A stretch of 64,000 nucleotides of DNA from Neohoeflea coraliihabitans. Its GTDB lineage: Bacteria; Pseudomonadota; Alphaproteobacteria; Rhizobiales; Rhizobiaceae. The stretch spans positions 682,001 to 746,000 of the forward strand of contig NZ_JAHWQX010000003.1 of NCBI RefSeq assembly GCF_019334345.1. The letters are read 5' to 3'. Under the pieces are notes generated by a model that saw only the letters and a program-made list of their open reading frames with translations, was not told the origin of the DNA and made no database searches. Every line of letters starts with the position of its first letter. Positions within the stretch are counted from its first letter, which is position 1. A program made the translations under genes and the position numbers. Positions 1-8,960 of this stretch are shown here, piece by piece.

Positions 1-1
1 C

Positions 2-682
2 GATCTGGCCACCATCCTCTACGTCATCGTCACCTCCTTCCTGCCGAGCCATACAATCATCGAACGCATCGATTTCGTCGTCGGCCTTCTGATCCTGGTG
101 GATTTCCTGGCGCGGCTCTATGTCGAGCGCAACATGCGCCTTTTGTTCCGACCGGCGACATGGGCCGATCTGATCGCCATGGCGTCGTTCCTGGCGCCGA
201 TCGCCGGAGAGGGTTTCGGCTTTCTGCGCATTCTGCGCACCTTGCGCCTCCTGCACAGCTATCAGCTGCTCGTCCGGCTGCGCAAAGACCTGTTCTATTT
301 CCGCAGCAACGAGGAGGTGATCCTCGCCCTGATCAACATGATGGTGTTCCTGTTTGTCACCACCGGGCTGATCTATGCGTTGCAATTCAACGTCAACCCG
401 GACATCCGCAACTATGCGGATGCGCTCTATTTCACCGTCACCACGCTGACCACCACCGGGTTTGGCGATATCACGCTGACGGGAACCACCGGGCGACTGT
501 TGTCGGTCGGGGTGATGATCGTCGGCGTGACGTTGTTCCTGCGGCTGGCGCAGGTGCTGTTCCGGCCGACCAAGGTGCGTGAGGAGTGCGAGACCTGCGG
601 CTTGCAGCTGCATGATGCCGATGCCGTGCATTGCAAACATTGCGGCACGACGATCCACATCGACACCGAAGGCGTGTACTGA
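2..682 (+). CDS. Voltage-gated-like potassium channel with C-terminal zinc ribbon (5' end outside window)
   Basis: The frame is open from base 2, so the N-terminus lies outside the window; 226 residues are visible. They contain hydrophobic segments consistent with the end of S1 through S6, an arginine-rich S4-like stretch (LRILRTLRLL), and a pore loop with the filter TTGFGD, which fits the K+ channel signature T-x-G-[YF]-G. After the last membrane helix the protein ends in two CxxC pairs (CETCG and CKHCG), a small zinc ribbon. It probably passes K+ or other cations through the inner membrane, with a cytosolic metal-binding tail. An internal GTG at 98 is not the true start. It is followed by mazG on the same strand after 78 bases. 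Confidence 0.8.
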   Translation, partial: DLATILYVIVTSFLPSHTIIERIDFVVGLLILVDFLARLYVERNMRLLFRPATWADLIAMASFLAPIAGEGFGFLRILRTLRLLHSYQLLVRLRKDLFYFRSNEEVILALINMMVFLFVTTGLIYALQFNVNPDIRNYADALYFTVTTLTTTGFGDITLTGTTGRLLSVGVMIVGVTLFLRLAQVLFRPTKVREECETCGLQLHDADAVHCKHCGTTIHIDTEGVY

Positions 683-760
683 CCCCGGGTCGTCGCTCCG
701 GCTGTGGACAGGCCGCACCCGGCTAGAGATTCCTTCCGCCCGCTGCGATAGGCTGGCGCC

Positions 761-1609
761 ATGACCCCATCGCGCGACATTTCCCGGCTGGTCGAAATCA
801 TGCAGCTTCTGCGTGATCCCGAGGACGGCTGTCCCTGGGACGTCAAGCAGGATTTCGAAAGCATCAAGCCCTACACGATCGAGGAGGCCTATGAGGTCGC
901 CGACGCGATCGAGCGGGCCGATTACGACGATCTGTGTGACGAACTGGGCGATCTGCTGCTGCAGGTGGTGTTTCACGCCCGCATGGCGGAGGAAGCCGGC
1001 CATTTTGCGTTTGGCGACGTGGTTTCGGCGATCACCGCCAAGATGATTCGCCGGCATCCGCATGTGTTTGCCGTATCCGACGCCGACAGCCCGGAATTGG
1101 TGAAGACCCAGTGGGCGGACATCAAGGCCGCGGAAAAGGCCGAGCGGGCGCGCCGGCGCGCCGAGCGCGATCTGCCATCCGAGGACCCTGCGGAGCACCT
1201 CGACAGCGTGCCGCGCAGCCTGCCGGCTCTGATGGAGGCGGTGAAATTGCAGGACAGCGCCAGCCGGGTCGGATTCGACTGGGGCGCGGCCGGTCCGGTG
1301 CTCGACAAGATCGAGGAGGAAATCGCCGAATTGCGCAGTGCCATCGCCGAGGGAGCCCATGACGCGGCTGCCGAGGAGCTGGGCGATGTGATGTTTGCGC
1401 TTGCCAATCTCGGCCGGCACCTGAAAACCGATGCGGAAATGGCGCTGCGCGGCACCAACAGCAAATTCCGGCGGCGCTTTGCGCATATCGAGGCGCAGCT
1501 GGGCCGTGAAGGCAGGACGCTTGAGGCCGCAACACTCGCCGAGATGGAGGCCTACTGGCAGGATGCCAAGCGGGTCGAGCGTCAGGCGCGCGCGGCGAAA
1601 GCCGAGTAG
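761..1609 (+). CDS. mazG: Nucleoside triphosphate pyrophosphohydrolase MazG
   Basis: The 282-residue protein has the two-domain MazG layout. The N-terminal domain shows GCPWDVKQ, EEAYEVADAIE and DELGDLLLQV, the EExxE...ExxD metal-binding pattern. The second domain repeats it in weaker form (KIEEEIAEL, EELGDVMFAL). MazG hydrolyses (d)NTPs to NMP and pyrophosphate, which cleans aberrant nucleotides and can modulate the ppGpp response. The ATG at 761 gives the normal N-terminus. It converges with hflX, leaving only 12 bases between the stop codons. Confidence 0.95.
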   Translation: MTPSRDISRLVEIMQLLRDPEDGCPWDVKQDFESIKPYTIEEAYEVADAIERADYDDLCDELGDLLLQVVFHARMAEEAGHFAFGDVVSAITAKMIRRHPHVFAVSDADSPELVKTQWADIKAAEKAERARRRAERDLPSEDPAEHLDSVPRSLPALMEAVKLQDSASRVGFDWGAAGPVLDKIEEEIAELRSAIAEGAHDAAAEELGDVMFALANLGRHLKTDAEMALRGTNSKFRRRFAHIEAQLGREGRTLEAATLAEMEAYWQDAKRVERQARAAKAE

Positions 1610-1621
1610 AGGCGCCGCGCG

Positions 1622-3025
1622 TCAGTCCTCATCGCCATCCTCATCGTCGGACGCGGCGCGATAAAGCCCGAGCCGGCGGTCGAGCTCGGCGGAGGCGGCC
1701 AGCGTAATCTCGATTTCGAGGTCGACGGCGCCGTCTTCACGGTCGGTGCGTTCAAGCACGCGGCTGTGCTCGTAGAGCCAGGGCAGATCCGACATGCGTT
1801 CGGGCGAAACCGTCACCGACCGCGGCTGCAATGCGCCGGAAATCTCCGTTTCGATCCGTTCGAGCAGCCGGTCGGTGCCCTCCCCGGTCAGAGCCGACAC
1901 GGCTATCGCATCCTCGGTGGCCTGCGCGCGGCGGGTGAGATCATCGGCGGCTTCAGGGGACAGGCGATCGATCTTGTTCCAGATCTCGATCAGCCGGCGG
2001 CCATCGCCTTCGCCATCGCCATCGCCCTCACCCAGGCCAAGGCTTTGAAGAATATCCTCGACATCGGCGGCCTGGGCGGCGCGATCGGGATCGGACATGT
2101 CCCGCACATGCAGGATCAGGTCGGCCTCGACCACCTCCTCCAGCGTGGCACGAAAGGCGGCAACCAGATGGGTAGGCAGATCGGATATGAAACCAACGGT
2201 ATCGGACAGGATCACCGTGCCGCCATGCGGCAGACGGATGCGGCGTAGGGTCGGATCAAGGGTGGCAAACAGCATGTCCTCGGCCAGAACGCCGGACCCG
2301 GTCAGGCGATTGAACAGGGTCGACTTGCCGGCATTGGTATAGCCGACCAGCGCCACGATGGGGTGCGGCACCTTCTTGCGTTTCGAGCGATGCAAAAGCC
2401 GGGTGCGGCGCACCTGTTCGAGCTCGCGCTCCAGCTTGAGGATCTTCTCCTGCAGCATGCGCCGGTCGGCCTCGATCTGGGTTTCACCGGGGCCGCCCAT
2501 GAAGCCGCCGCCGCCACGCTGGCGTTCAAGGTGGGTCCAGGACCGCACCAGCCGCCCCTTCTGGTAGTTGAGATGCGCCAGATCGACCTGCAGCACGCCC
2601 TCACGCGTTGAGGCACGGCGCCCGAAGATCTCGAGGATCAGACCGGTGCGGTCGATCACCTTGACCTTCCAGTGGCTTTCCAGATTGCGCTGCTGCACCG
2701 GCGTCAGCGGATGATCGACGATCACCAGGCTGGCCTCGCCGGCATGGATCAGGGCATCGATCTCATCGATCTTGCCGCTGCCGAACAGGGTGCCGGGGCG
2801 CGGCGTCGAGACGGGCACCACCAACGCTTCGGCGATGACAAGATCGATGGCGGCGGCCAGTCCGGTCGCCTCGTCAAGCCGGTTCTGGTCGGAACGCGCC
2901 GTCGGCGAGGCGCTCTCATCACTGTTGCCATGGCGCTGCTTGAGAACCGGCACCAGGACGACGGCGCGCGTCTCCTGCGGCGTCCGGTCAATGCCGGCGC
3001 GGTCATCCTTCGATTTTCCGCTCAC
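1622..3025 (-). CDS. hflX: Ribosome-associated GTPase HflX
   Basis: This 467-residue protein has the HflX N-terminal domain, the glycine-rich RGGGGFMGGPGETQIE segment (about residues 170-185), then the G domain: P-loop GYTNAGKST (228-236), DTVGF (275-279) and NKID (350-353). HflX GTPases bind 50S subunits and rescue or split stalled ribosomes. The start is a GTG with no obvious Shine-Dalgarno. It lies 67 bases after hfq, the usual hfq-hflX order, and is probably co-transcribed with it. A Gly/Asp/Glu repeat sits just before NKID and the C-terminus is acidic. Confidence 0.95.
   Translation of the reverse strand: MSGKSKDDRAGIDRTPQETRAVVLVPVLKQRHGNSDESASPTARSDQNRLDEATGLAAAIDLVIAEALVVPVSTPRPGTLFGSGKIDEIDALIHAGEASLVIVDHPLTPVQQRNLESHWKVKVIDRTGLILEIFGRRASTREGVLQVDLAHLNYQKGRLVRSWTHLERQRGGGGFMGGPGETQIEADRRMLQEKILKLERELEQVRRTRLLHRSKRKKVPHPIVALVGYTNAGKSTLFNRLTGSGVLAEDMLFATLDPTLRRIRLPHGGTVILSDTVGFISDLPTHLVAAFRATLEEVVEADLILHVRDMSDPDRAAQAADVEDILQSLGLGEGDGDGEGDGRRLIEIWNKIDRLSPEAADDLTRRAQATEDAIAVSALTGEGTDRLLERIETEISGALQPRSVTVSPERMSDLPWLYEHSRVLERTDREDGAVDLEIEITLAASAELDRRLGLYRAASDDEDGDED
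2000..2032 (-). repeat. Short hexamer-like repeat coding a Gly-Asp/Glu tract inside HflX
   Basis: A roughly 33-base stretch built from repeats of the form GGCGAT/GGCGAG encodes residues 332-342 of HflX (GEGDGDGEGDG). It lies in a loop just before the NKID motif. It looks prone to replication slippage that would lengthen or shorten the loop in frame. Confidence 0.7.
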
Positions 3026-3092
3026 GGAGTCACCAGCAAAGCCAGGGCTATGCGGGATCTGAGGTCAGCGCGCAGCACCCGCAGCAATTTGC

Positions 3093-3341
3093 TCAATCGC
3101 CACCCGCGCCTTCTTCAGTCTCGAACATCTGGACGGGCTGGCTCGGCATTATGGTCGAGATGGCGTGCTTGTAGACAAGCTGGGAGTGACCGTCGCGGCG
3201 CAACAGGACGCAAAAATTGTCGAATGAGGTGACCACCCCGGTCAGCTTGACGCCGTTGATCAGAAAGATCGTCAGCGAGATCTTCTGTTTGCGGACCGTG
3301 TTGAGGAAGAGGTCTTGCAGGTTCTGAGAGCGCTCAGCCAT
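3093..3341 (-). CDS. hfq: RNA chaperone Hfq
   Basis: The start chosen at 3341 gives an 82-residue protein beginning [14 protein letters not shown], the normal Hfq N-terminus. The frame stays open upstream to 3395 but that extension has no family support. The Sm1 core is present, and Sm2 has the YKHAISTI motif. Hfq forms hexamers that pair small RNAs with mRNAs and control their stability. A GGAAAG stretch about 11 bases upstream may be the ribosome site. The C-terminus is short and acidic, as is common in alphaproteobacteria. hflX follows. Confidence 0.97.
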   Translation of the reverse strand: MAERSQNLQDLFLNTVRKQKISLTIFLINGVKLTGVVTSFDNFCVLLRRDGHSQLVYKHAISTIMPSQPVQMFETEEGAGGD

Positions 3342-3652
3342 TTGCGAATTTTCTTTCCGTGATTCTTCTTGCCCGCCGGGACGGGAGATTGCCATCGACC
3401 CGCGCCGCCTGAACCGCAGGGTCTGGCTGACCCGCCTTCCCGCCGCCGGTACATTCAGCGCACGCGGATCCGGAGCAAATGGCTCCTAAAGCACCGCGCG
3501 CAAAAACAGCCGGCGCCGTTTTGCCCCGGCCTGCATGCGCTGGAAGAAGATCATTCCTTGCTGGCTTTGTAAATAGGTGTTTTCGAGCGCAAGAGTCGCA
3601 CCCCCGATTTCACGGCCGACGAGCCAGGCAGCATCGCTCCGTCCAAGCGCTA
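3342..3652. other. Non-coding gap upstream of hfq
   Basis: About 310 bases between trkA and hfq hold no convincing gene. The only structure I see is a small hairpin near 3500-3524 (listed separately). hfq very likely has its own promoter here, but I could not pick a good -35/-10 pair. Confidence 0.6.
3500..3524 (-). terminator. Possible rho-independent terminator after trkA
   Basis: On the minus strand an imperfect inverted repeat (GCAAAACGGC...GCTGTTTTTGC, one mismatch and a bulge) ends in a T run. It lies about 130 bases past the trkA stop. The stem is weak. Confidence 0.35.
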
Positions 3653-5029
3653 TCAGAAGAATTCCAGGCTGACGCGGAACATCTGCTCGACATATTTGAC
3701 CGCATCGAGCGTGGCAAACATGACAACGCGGTCCTTGGCCTTGATGCGGGTGTCGCCGTCCGGCCGGATCACCTTCTTGTCGCGGTAGACGGCGCCCAGA
3801 CGCACGCCATCCGGCAGGTCAAGTTCGCGCAACGGCTTGCCGACCAATGGCGACGTTTCCATCGCTTCGGCTTCGATGATCTCGGCGGCGCCCTTCTGCA
3901 CACTGTAGACGGCGCGAATGCGGCCGCGACGCACATGCTGGAGAATGCGGGAAATGGTGACTTCACGCGGGTTGATATGCGCGTCGATGCCGAGCGTGCG
4001 CGTGAACCCGTGATAGGTCGGATTGTTGATCAGCGCCATGTTCGCCTTGCAGCCAAGGCGCTTGGCCATCACGGATGTGAGAATATTGGCCTGGTCGTCA
4101 TTGGTCAGCGCCACCAGCAAATCGGCATCCGGGACATCCGCCTCGATGAGGATCTCCTGGTCGAGCGAGGAGCCGTTGATGACCACGGTGCGGCTGAGGG
4201 TGTCGGCGATGGCAACAGCGCGGCTGCGGTCGTTCTCGATGATCTTCAGGCGGGCCTTGGTTTGCCGCTCCTCGATGGCGCGGGCGACATAGAAGCCGAT
4301 ATTGCCGCCGCCGGCGATGACGATGCGGGCCGCCTCCTGCTCCTCATGGCCGAACAGGCTGAGGGTCCGCCGCACGGTGTCGCGCTGACAGACGACATAG
4401 GCGAGGTCGCCGGTTTCAAGCTGGTCGGATGAATGCGGCACGAACAGCTTTTCATGGCGCCAGACCCCGACAACGGTCGCGTTGAGATCGGGAAACAGCT
4501 CACTGAGCTGGTCGAGGGGCGTGTTGACGACAGGACAGTCCTCGAGGCATTCGATGGCGACCATGACGATGGCATCATCGGCGAAGCGCACGGCGTCATT
4601 GGCACCCGGAAGAGCGATGCGCCGCAGGATCACCTGCCCGACCTCGACCTCCGGCGAAATGATGACGTCGATCGGCATGTGATCGCGCGAGAACAGGTCG
4701 GCCCAATGGGGCTCGAGATAGCTTTGGGCGCGGATACGGGCGATCTTTGTCGGCACGTTGAACAGCGAATGCGCCACCTGGCAGGCGACCATGTTGACTT
4801 CATCGTACAGCGTGACGGCGATGATCATGTCGGCCTGCGCGGCGCCGGCCTTGGCCAGCATGTCCGGATGCGCGCCATGGCCGACATAGCCACGCACATC
4901 GAGCGTATCGCGGATGCCCTGGATCAGGTCAGCCGATGTGTCGATGACCGACACATCGTTTTCCTCCGCCGCCAGACGTTCGGCAATGCCGTAGCCAACC
5001 CGCCCGGCCCCGCAGATGATCACCTTCAT
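3653..5029 (-). CDS. trkA: Trk potassium uptake regulator TrkA
   Basis: This 458-residue protein is two tandem RCK units. Each starts with a nucleotide-binding Rossmann glycine motif (GAGRVGYGIAE near residue 7; GGGNIGFYVAR in the second half) and is followed by a TrkA-C domain. TrkA is the cytosolic NAD(H)/ATP-binding subunit that gates the TrkH/TrkG potassium channel. No trkH lies nearby. The gene sits 29 bases after ntrX on the same strand, an arrangement common in rhizobia. The length is normal. Confidence 0.95.
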   Translation of the reverse strand: MKVIICGAGRVGYGIAERLAAEENDVSVIDTSADLIQGIRDTLDVRGYVGHGAHPDMLAKAGAAQADMIIAVTLYDEVNMVACQVAHSLFNVPTKIARIRAQSYLEPHWADLFSRDHMPIDVIISPEVEVGQVILRRIALPGANDAVRFADDAIVMVAIECLEDCPVVNTPLDQLSELFPDLNATVVGVWRHEKLFVPHSSDQLETGDLAYVVCQRDTVRRTLSLFGHEEQEAARIVIAGGGNIGFYVARAIEERQTKARLKIIENDRSRAVAIADTLSRTVVINGSSLDQEILIEADVPDADLLVALTNDDQANILTSVMAKRLGCKANMALINNPTYHGFTRTLGIDAHINPREVTISRILQHVRRGRIRAVYSVQKGAAEIIEAEAMETSPLVGKPLRELDLPDGVRLGAVYRDKKVIRPDGDTRIKAKDRVVMFATLDAVKYVEQMFRVSLEFF

Positions 5030-5058
5030 GACGTGCCCCCAGTGAAGTTGCGCGCGTC

Positions 5059-6423
5059 TTATACGCCAAGCGACTTCAATTTGCGATGCAGTGCCGACCG
5101 TTCCATGCCGACATATTCGGCGGTGCGCGATATATTGCCGCCGAAGCGGTTGATCTGGGCAATCAGATAGTCGCGCTCGAACATCTCGCGCGCCTCGCGC
5201 AGCGGCAGGGTCATGATGTGCTCGGCATTGCCGGAACCGGTCTTGGGCAGCAAGTCGGAGACATCATCGGGCAACATGTCGGCGTTGATCGTCGTTTCCG
5301 GACCCTCGTTGCGTGCCAGAATCATCAATCTTTCCATATAGTTGCGCAGCTGCCGGATGTTGCCCGGCCAGCTGTGGGCCTGGATCACCGCCATCGCATC
5401 GTCGCCGATCTTGCGGTTGCGGATGCCGGCCTGCTCGGAGATCTGGCGCATGAAGGTGTCGACCAGGAAGGGAATGTCCTCGCGCCGTTCCATCAGCGAG
5501 GGCACGCGGATCGGGACCACCGCCAGGCGGTGATACAGGTCCTGCCGGAACTCGCCATCGGCGATCATCTGCTCGAGATTGACGGCGGTCGAGGAGATGA
5601 TGCGGACATCGACCTTGACGCGCTTGGTGCCGCCCACCCTTTCGAACTGCTGGTCGACAAGCACGCGCAAGATCTTGTTCTGGGTGCCGCGCGGCATGTC
5701 GGCGATTTCGTCGATATAGAGAATACCGCCATGCGCCTCCTCGAGAACGCCGATGCGTCGCTCGTGACTCGAGGTGCTCTCGGTGCCGAACAGCGCCATT
5801 TCCATGCGGTCAGGCGTGATGGCGGCGGCGTTGAGCACGACGAACGGGCCATTGGCGCGCTGTGAGCTCTCGTGAATCAGGCGGGCGACCAGTTCCTTGC
5901 CACTGCCTGACGGTCCCATGATCATGATGCGCGAATTGGTCGGGGCCACCTTCTCGATCATCTGCTTGAGCTGCGAGATGGCGACGGATGTGCCGATCAA
6001 TTCGACCGGGTCGCCGGACCGTTTCTTGAGATCGGAGACTTCCTTTTTCAGTTTCGAGGTTTCCAGCGCGCGCTCGGCGACGAGGACCAGTCGGTCGGCC
6101 TTGAAGGGTTTCTCGATGAAGTCATAGGCGCCGCGGCGGATGGCCGAAACGGCCGTCTCGATGTTGCCGTGACCGGAGATCATCACCACCGGCAATTCGG
6201 GGTAGCGGGCCTTGATTTCATCAAGCAGCGCCAGGCCGTCAAGGCGGCTGCCCTGCAACCAGATGTCGAGCAGGACAAGCCGCGGCACACGGTCGGAAAT
6301 GGCTGCAAGCGCACTGTCGGCATCGTGCGCCGACCGGGCTTCATGTCCCTCGTCATCCAGAATGCCGCAAACGAGGTCGCGGATGTCCGCTTCATCGTCA
6401 ACTACAAGAATGTCAGAGGCCAT
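5059..6423 (-). CDS. ntrX: Response regulator NtrX (lacks the sigma-54 GAFTGA loop)
   Basis: The start at 6423 (MASDILVVDDEAD) gives 454 residues; it overlaps the end of ntrY by 11 bases. Domains: receiver with phospho-acceptor Asp53, AAA+ domain with Walker A GPSGSGKE (170-177) and Walker B ILYIDE (234-239), and a C-terminal Fis-type helix-turn-helix ending RSALHRKLKSLGV. Where true sigma-54 activators carry GAFTGA, this protein reads FGTESTSSHERRIG (212-225). It therefore probably does not remodel sigma-54 holoenzyme and acts as a DNA-binding regulator. It is the partner of NtrY. Confidence 0.95.
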   Translation of the reverse strand: MASDILVVDDEADIRDLVCGILDDEGHEARSAHDADSALAAISDRVPRLVLLDIWLQGSRLDGLALLDEIKARYPELPVVMISGHGNIETAVSAIRRGAYDFIEKPFKADRLVLVAERALETSKLKKEVSDLKKRSGDPVELIGTSVAISQLKQMIEKVAPTNSRIMIMGPSGSGKELVARLIHESSQRANGPFVVLNAAAITPDRMEMALFGTESTSSHERRIGVLEEAHGGILYIDEIADMPRGTQNKILRVLVDQQFERVGGTKRVKVDVRIISSTAVNLEQMIADGEFRQDLYHRLAVVPIRVPSLMERREDIPFLVDTFMRQISEQAGIRNRKIGDDAMAVIQAHSWPGNIRQLRNYMERLMILARNEGPETTINADMLPDDVSDLLPKTGSGNAEHIMTLPLREAREMFERDYLIAQINRFGGNISRTAEYVGMERSALHRKLKSLGV

Positions 6424-8767
6424 TATCCGTCTCCGTCGCGTGGTTGGCTGTTGTAGCGGCGTGCTTGTGCGTGACACCATCGGCCTGCGTTTCGCCGTCG
6501 TCCTGGTCCGTGGCCGCCGCGGCGCGAACCGGCAGCCAAACGGAAATCATGGCGCCTTTTCCCTGATCGAATTCGGCGGGCGCGTCGCGCAGCTGCAGTG
6601 TGCCGCCGTGATCCTCGACGATCTTCTTGACGATCGCCAGGCCAAGACCGGTGCCCTTGTCGCGCATAGTCATGTAGGGCTCGAGAAGGCGGTGTCGATT
6701 GTCGGTGGGCAAGCCGCGACCATTATCGATGATATCGACGACATAAGCTCCCTCCTCGGCACTGCCGGCGCCATCCTCGGCATTTGCGGGGCGCGCCCGG
6801 ATGAGGATGGTCTTGCCATCGCGCGTTTCGTCCGGGGCGACGGCATCGATCGCTTCCGTGGCATTCTTGAGCAGATTGCCGAAGGCCTGGGACAGCATGC
6901 GGGCGTCGAACATGCCCTCCATCGCCTCGTCGGGCCAGTCTTTCTCGAATGTGATGTCCTGGCGGCTGACTTCCCGCAGGAAGACGGTCTCACGCAGGAT
7001 TTCGCGCAGGCTGGCCCTGGTCTTGGACGGTTTCGGCATGCGCGCGAATGACGAAAATTCATCGACCATGCGGCCGATGTCCTCGACCTGGCGAATGATC
7101 GTGTCGGTGCATTGATCGAAGACGGCGCGGTCCTCATCGGGAATGCGCTTGCCATAGCGGCGGCGAATACGCTCGGCCGACAGCTGGATCGGGGTCAGCG
7201 GATTCTTGATCTCGTGGGCAATGCGGCGGGCGACATCGGCCCAGGCCGTCGATCTTTGTGCAATCAGGAGATCGGTGATGTCATCGATGGTGATGACAAA
7301 GGATTCCTGGCCGTCGTGGCTTTCTTCGCGGGTCACCTTGACGTCGAGCGTGCGTTCCTTGCCGCTGCGCCTGAGGACCAGCTGGGTGCGCGTCTCGCGG
7401 CCGGGCAACAGGGCGGCCCTTGCCACGATATCGGCGAATTCGGGAGCCAGTTCGCCAAAGGGCTGGCCGACGATATCGCCTTCGGAATCAGACAGCAGCT
7501 TGGCCGCCGAACGGTTGGCGATGGTGATGCGGGCGTCGTGGTCGACCCCGATGACACCGGCCGAGACGCCTGACAGCACCGCCTCGGTAAAGCGGCGCCG
7601 GTCGTCGATCTGATCCTTGGCGCGCAGGATTTCGTCGCGCTGGGTGCGGATCTGCACGATCATGTTGTTGAAGGTCTTGGCCAGTGAACCGACGTCGCCA
7701 TCGGACGTGCGCACCGGAACGACGACATCGAGATTGCCGGAGGCCACCATGTCGGATGCATTGATCAGGACGCGGATCGGGCGCACCAGGCGGTCGGCGA
7801 CGGCAATTGCCGTCCAGATCGCGGCAATCAGAACGATCAGCGCGAAGCCAAGGTAAAGGATGGCAAAGGCGAGTTGCAGCGGCGCCCTGCCCTTTTCCAG
7901 CGTCTGATACTCCTCGGTCGCTTCTTGCATCTGGCGCATCGATCGCATCACCTTGGGATCGACGGCGCGCACGGTGTAGAGATAGGCATCGTCGATCTGC
8001 TGCAACGGCATCACCGCACCGACCAGATTGGTGATGCCGGGCGGGATCAGGGCCGGTTTGCCATTGACGGCGTCGCGCAGGGCGTCCGGCGGAATGGCCG
8101 GCAACGGACGTTCGGTGCGTTTGTCGGCCTGCAGAATGACGCTGCCATCGGCGCGCACGAGAAATGCGCCGAGCAGGCCGCGCCCGATCGCCTGGCGGGT
8201 CATGAAGTTGGCGAAGCCGGTGCGATCCAGGCTGTAGAGCGAGCGGGCATTGTCGAGATCATTGGCCATGGATACGGTCTGGCCCTGCAAAAAGCGGGCA
8301 TTTTCCAGAACATAGGCCTCGGCCACCGAGAGCGATGAATTGACGATCGACTTGGTGCGCAGGGAAAACCAGCGATCGAGCCCGACATCGAGGGTGATGG
8401 TGGCGACGATGGCGATCAGGATCGCCGGCACGATGGCGACGATGGAGAACAGCGCCACGACGCGAATATGCAGCCGCGCCGCCGCCTTGCGGCGCTTGCG
8501 GGCGCGTACCAGGGTGCGGATTTCGAGAAACACCAGGACGAGCATGCTGACGACGAACAGCAGATTGACGATGAGCGCCGTGAGAACGACCGAATCAACC
8601 GGCTCGATCGGTGTCAGGCCGAGAAGGATGGCAAAGGAAGCCAGGGCACTGAGAAAAGCGCAGCCGACGAGCGCCATGCCGGGCAGCGTCAGCGTGTTCT
8701 CGCGATGCCGTTGCAGCACCGGGTTTGTCAGCTCGTCATCCTGGGTGGATTGCGTTGGCATGGCCAT
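6413..8767 (-). CDS. ntrY: Membrane sensor histidine kinase NtrY
   Basis: The protein has 784 residues. Hydrophobic segments lie near 31-51, 60-82 and 101-123, followed by a periplasmic stretch and a fourth helix near 297-320. HAMP (about 321-375), PAS (about 393-500), HisKA with [11 protein letters not shown] (phospho-His518) and a HATPase domain follow. NtrY phosphorylates NtrX and is linked in rhizobia and Brucella to nitrogen and redox/oxygen responses. ATG codons occur at residues 1 and 3, so the start is uncertain by two codons. A 193-base gap separates it from ntrC and may hold a promoter. Confidence 0.96.
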   Translation of the reverse strand: MAMPTQSTQDDELTNPVLQRHRENTLTLPGMALVGCAFLSALASFAILLGLTPIEPVDSVVLTALIVNLLFVVSMLVLVFLEIRTLVRARKRRKAAARLHIRVVALFSIVAIVPAILIAIVATITLDVGLDRWFSLRTKSIVNSSLSVAEAYVLENARFLQGQTVSMANDLDNARSLYSLDRTGFANFMTRQAIGRGLLGAFLVRADGSVILQADKRTERPLPAIPPDALRDAVNGKPALIPPGITNLVGAVMPLQQIDDAYLYTVRAVDPKVMRSMRQMQEATEEYQTLEKGRAPLQLAFAILYLGFALIVLIAAIWTAIAVADRLVRPIRVLINASDMVASGNLDVVVPVRTSDGDVGSLAKTFNNMIVQIRTQRDEILRAKDQIDDRRRFTEAVLSGVSAGVIGVDHDARITIANRSAAKLLSDSEGDIVGQPFGELAPEFADIVARAALLPGRETRTQLVLRRSGKERTLDVKVTREESHDGQESFVITIDDITDLLIAQRSTAWADVARRIAHEIKNPLTPIQLSAERIRRRYGKRIPDEDRAVFDQCTDTIIRQVEDIGRMVDEFSSFARMPKPSKTRASLREILRETVFLREVSRQDITFEKDWPDEAMEGMFDARMLSQAFGNLLKNATEAIDAVAPDETRDGKTILIRARPANAEDGAGSAEEGAYVVDIIDNGRGLPTDNRHRLLEPYMTMRDKGTGLGLAIVKKIVEDHGGTLQLRDAPAEFDQGKGAMISVWLPVRAAAATDQDDGETQADGVTHKHAATTANHATETDNGL

Positions 8768-8960
8768 GGGCCGCCCGTATCTCCAATTCGCCGATCAAAT
8801 TGCGCCCCCGCAATCGTTGCCGTAGAGCAACAGATTGTGGCGAAAATGCAACTCCGGGCGCCGCGAAGTCAAGCTGACCTTCGGCACTTTTACCGCTTGT
8901 GCACGGGAACGGCCCGGCGCTGCAGGCCGCGATGGCCGGCGGATCCGGCGCGACGGGGTG

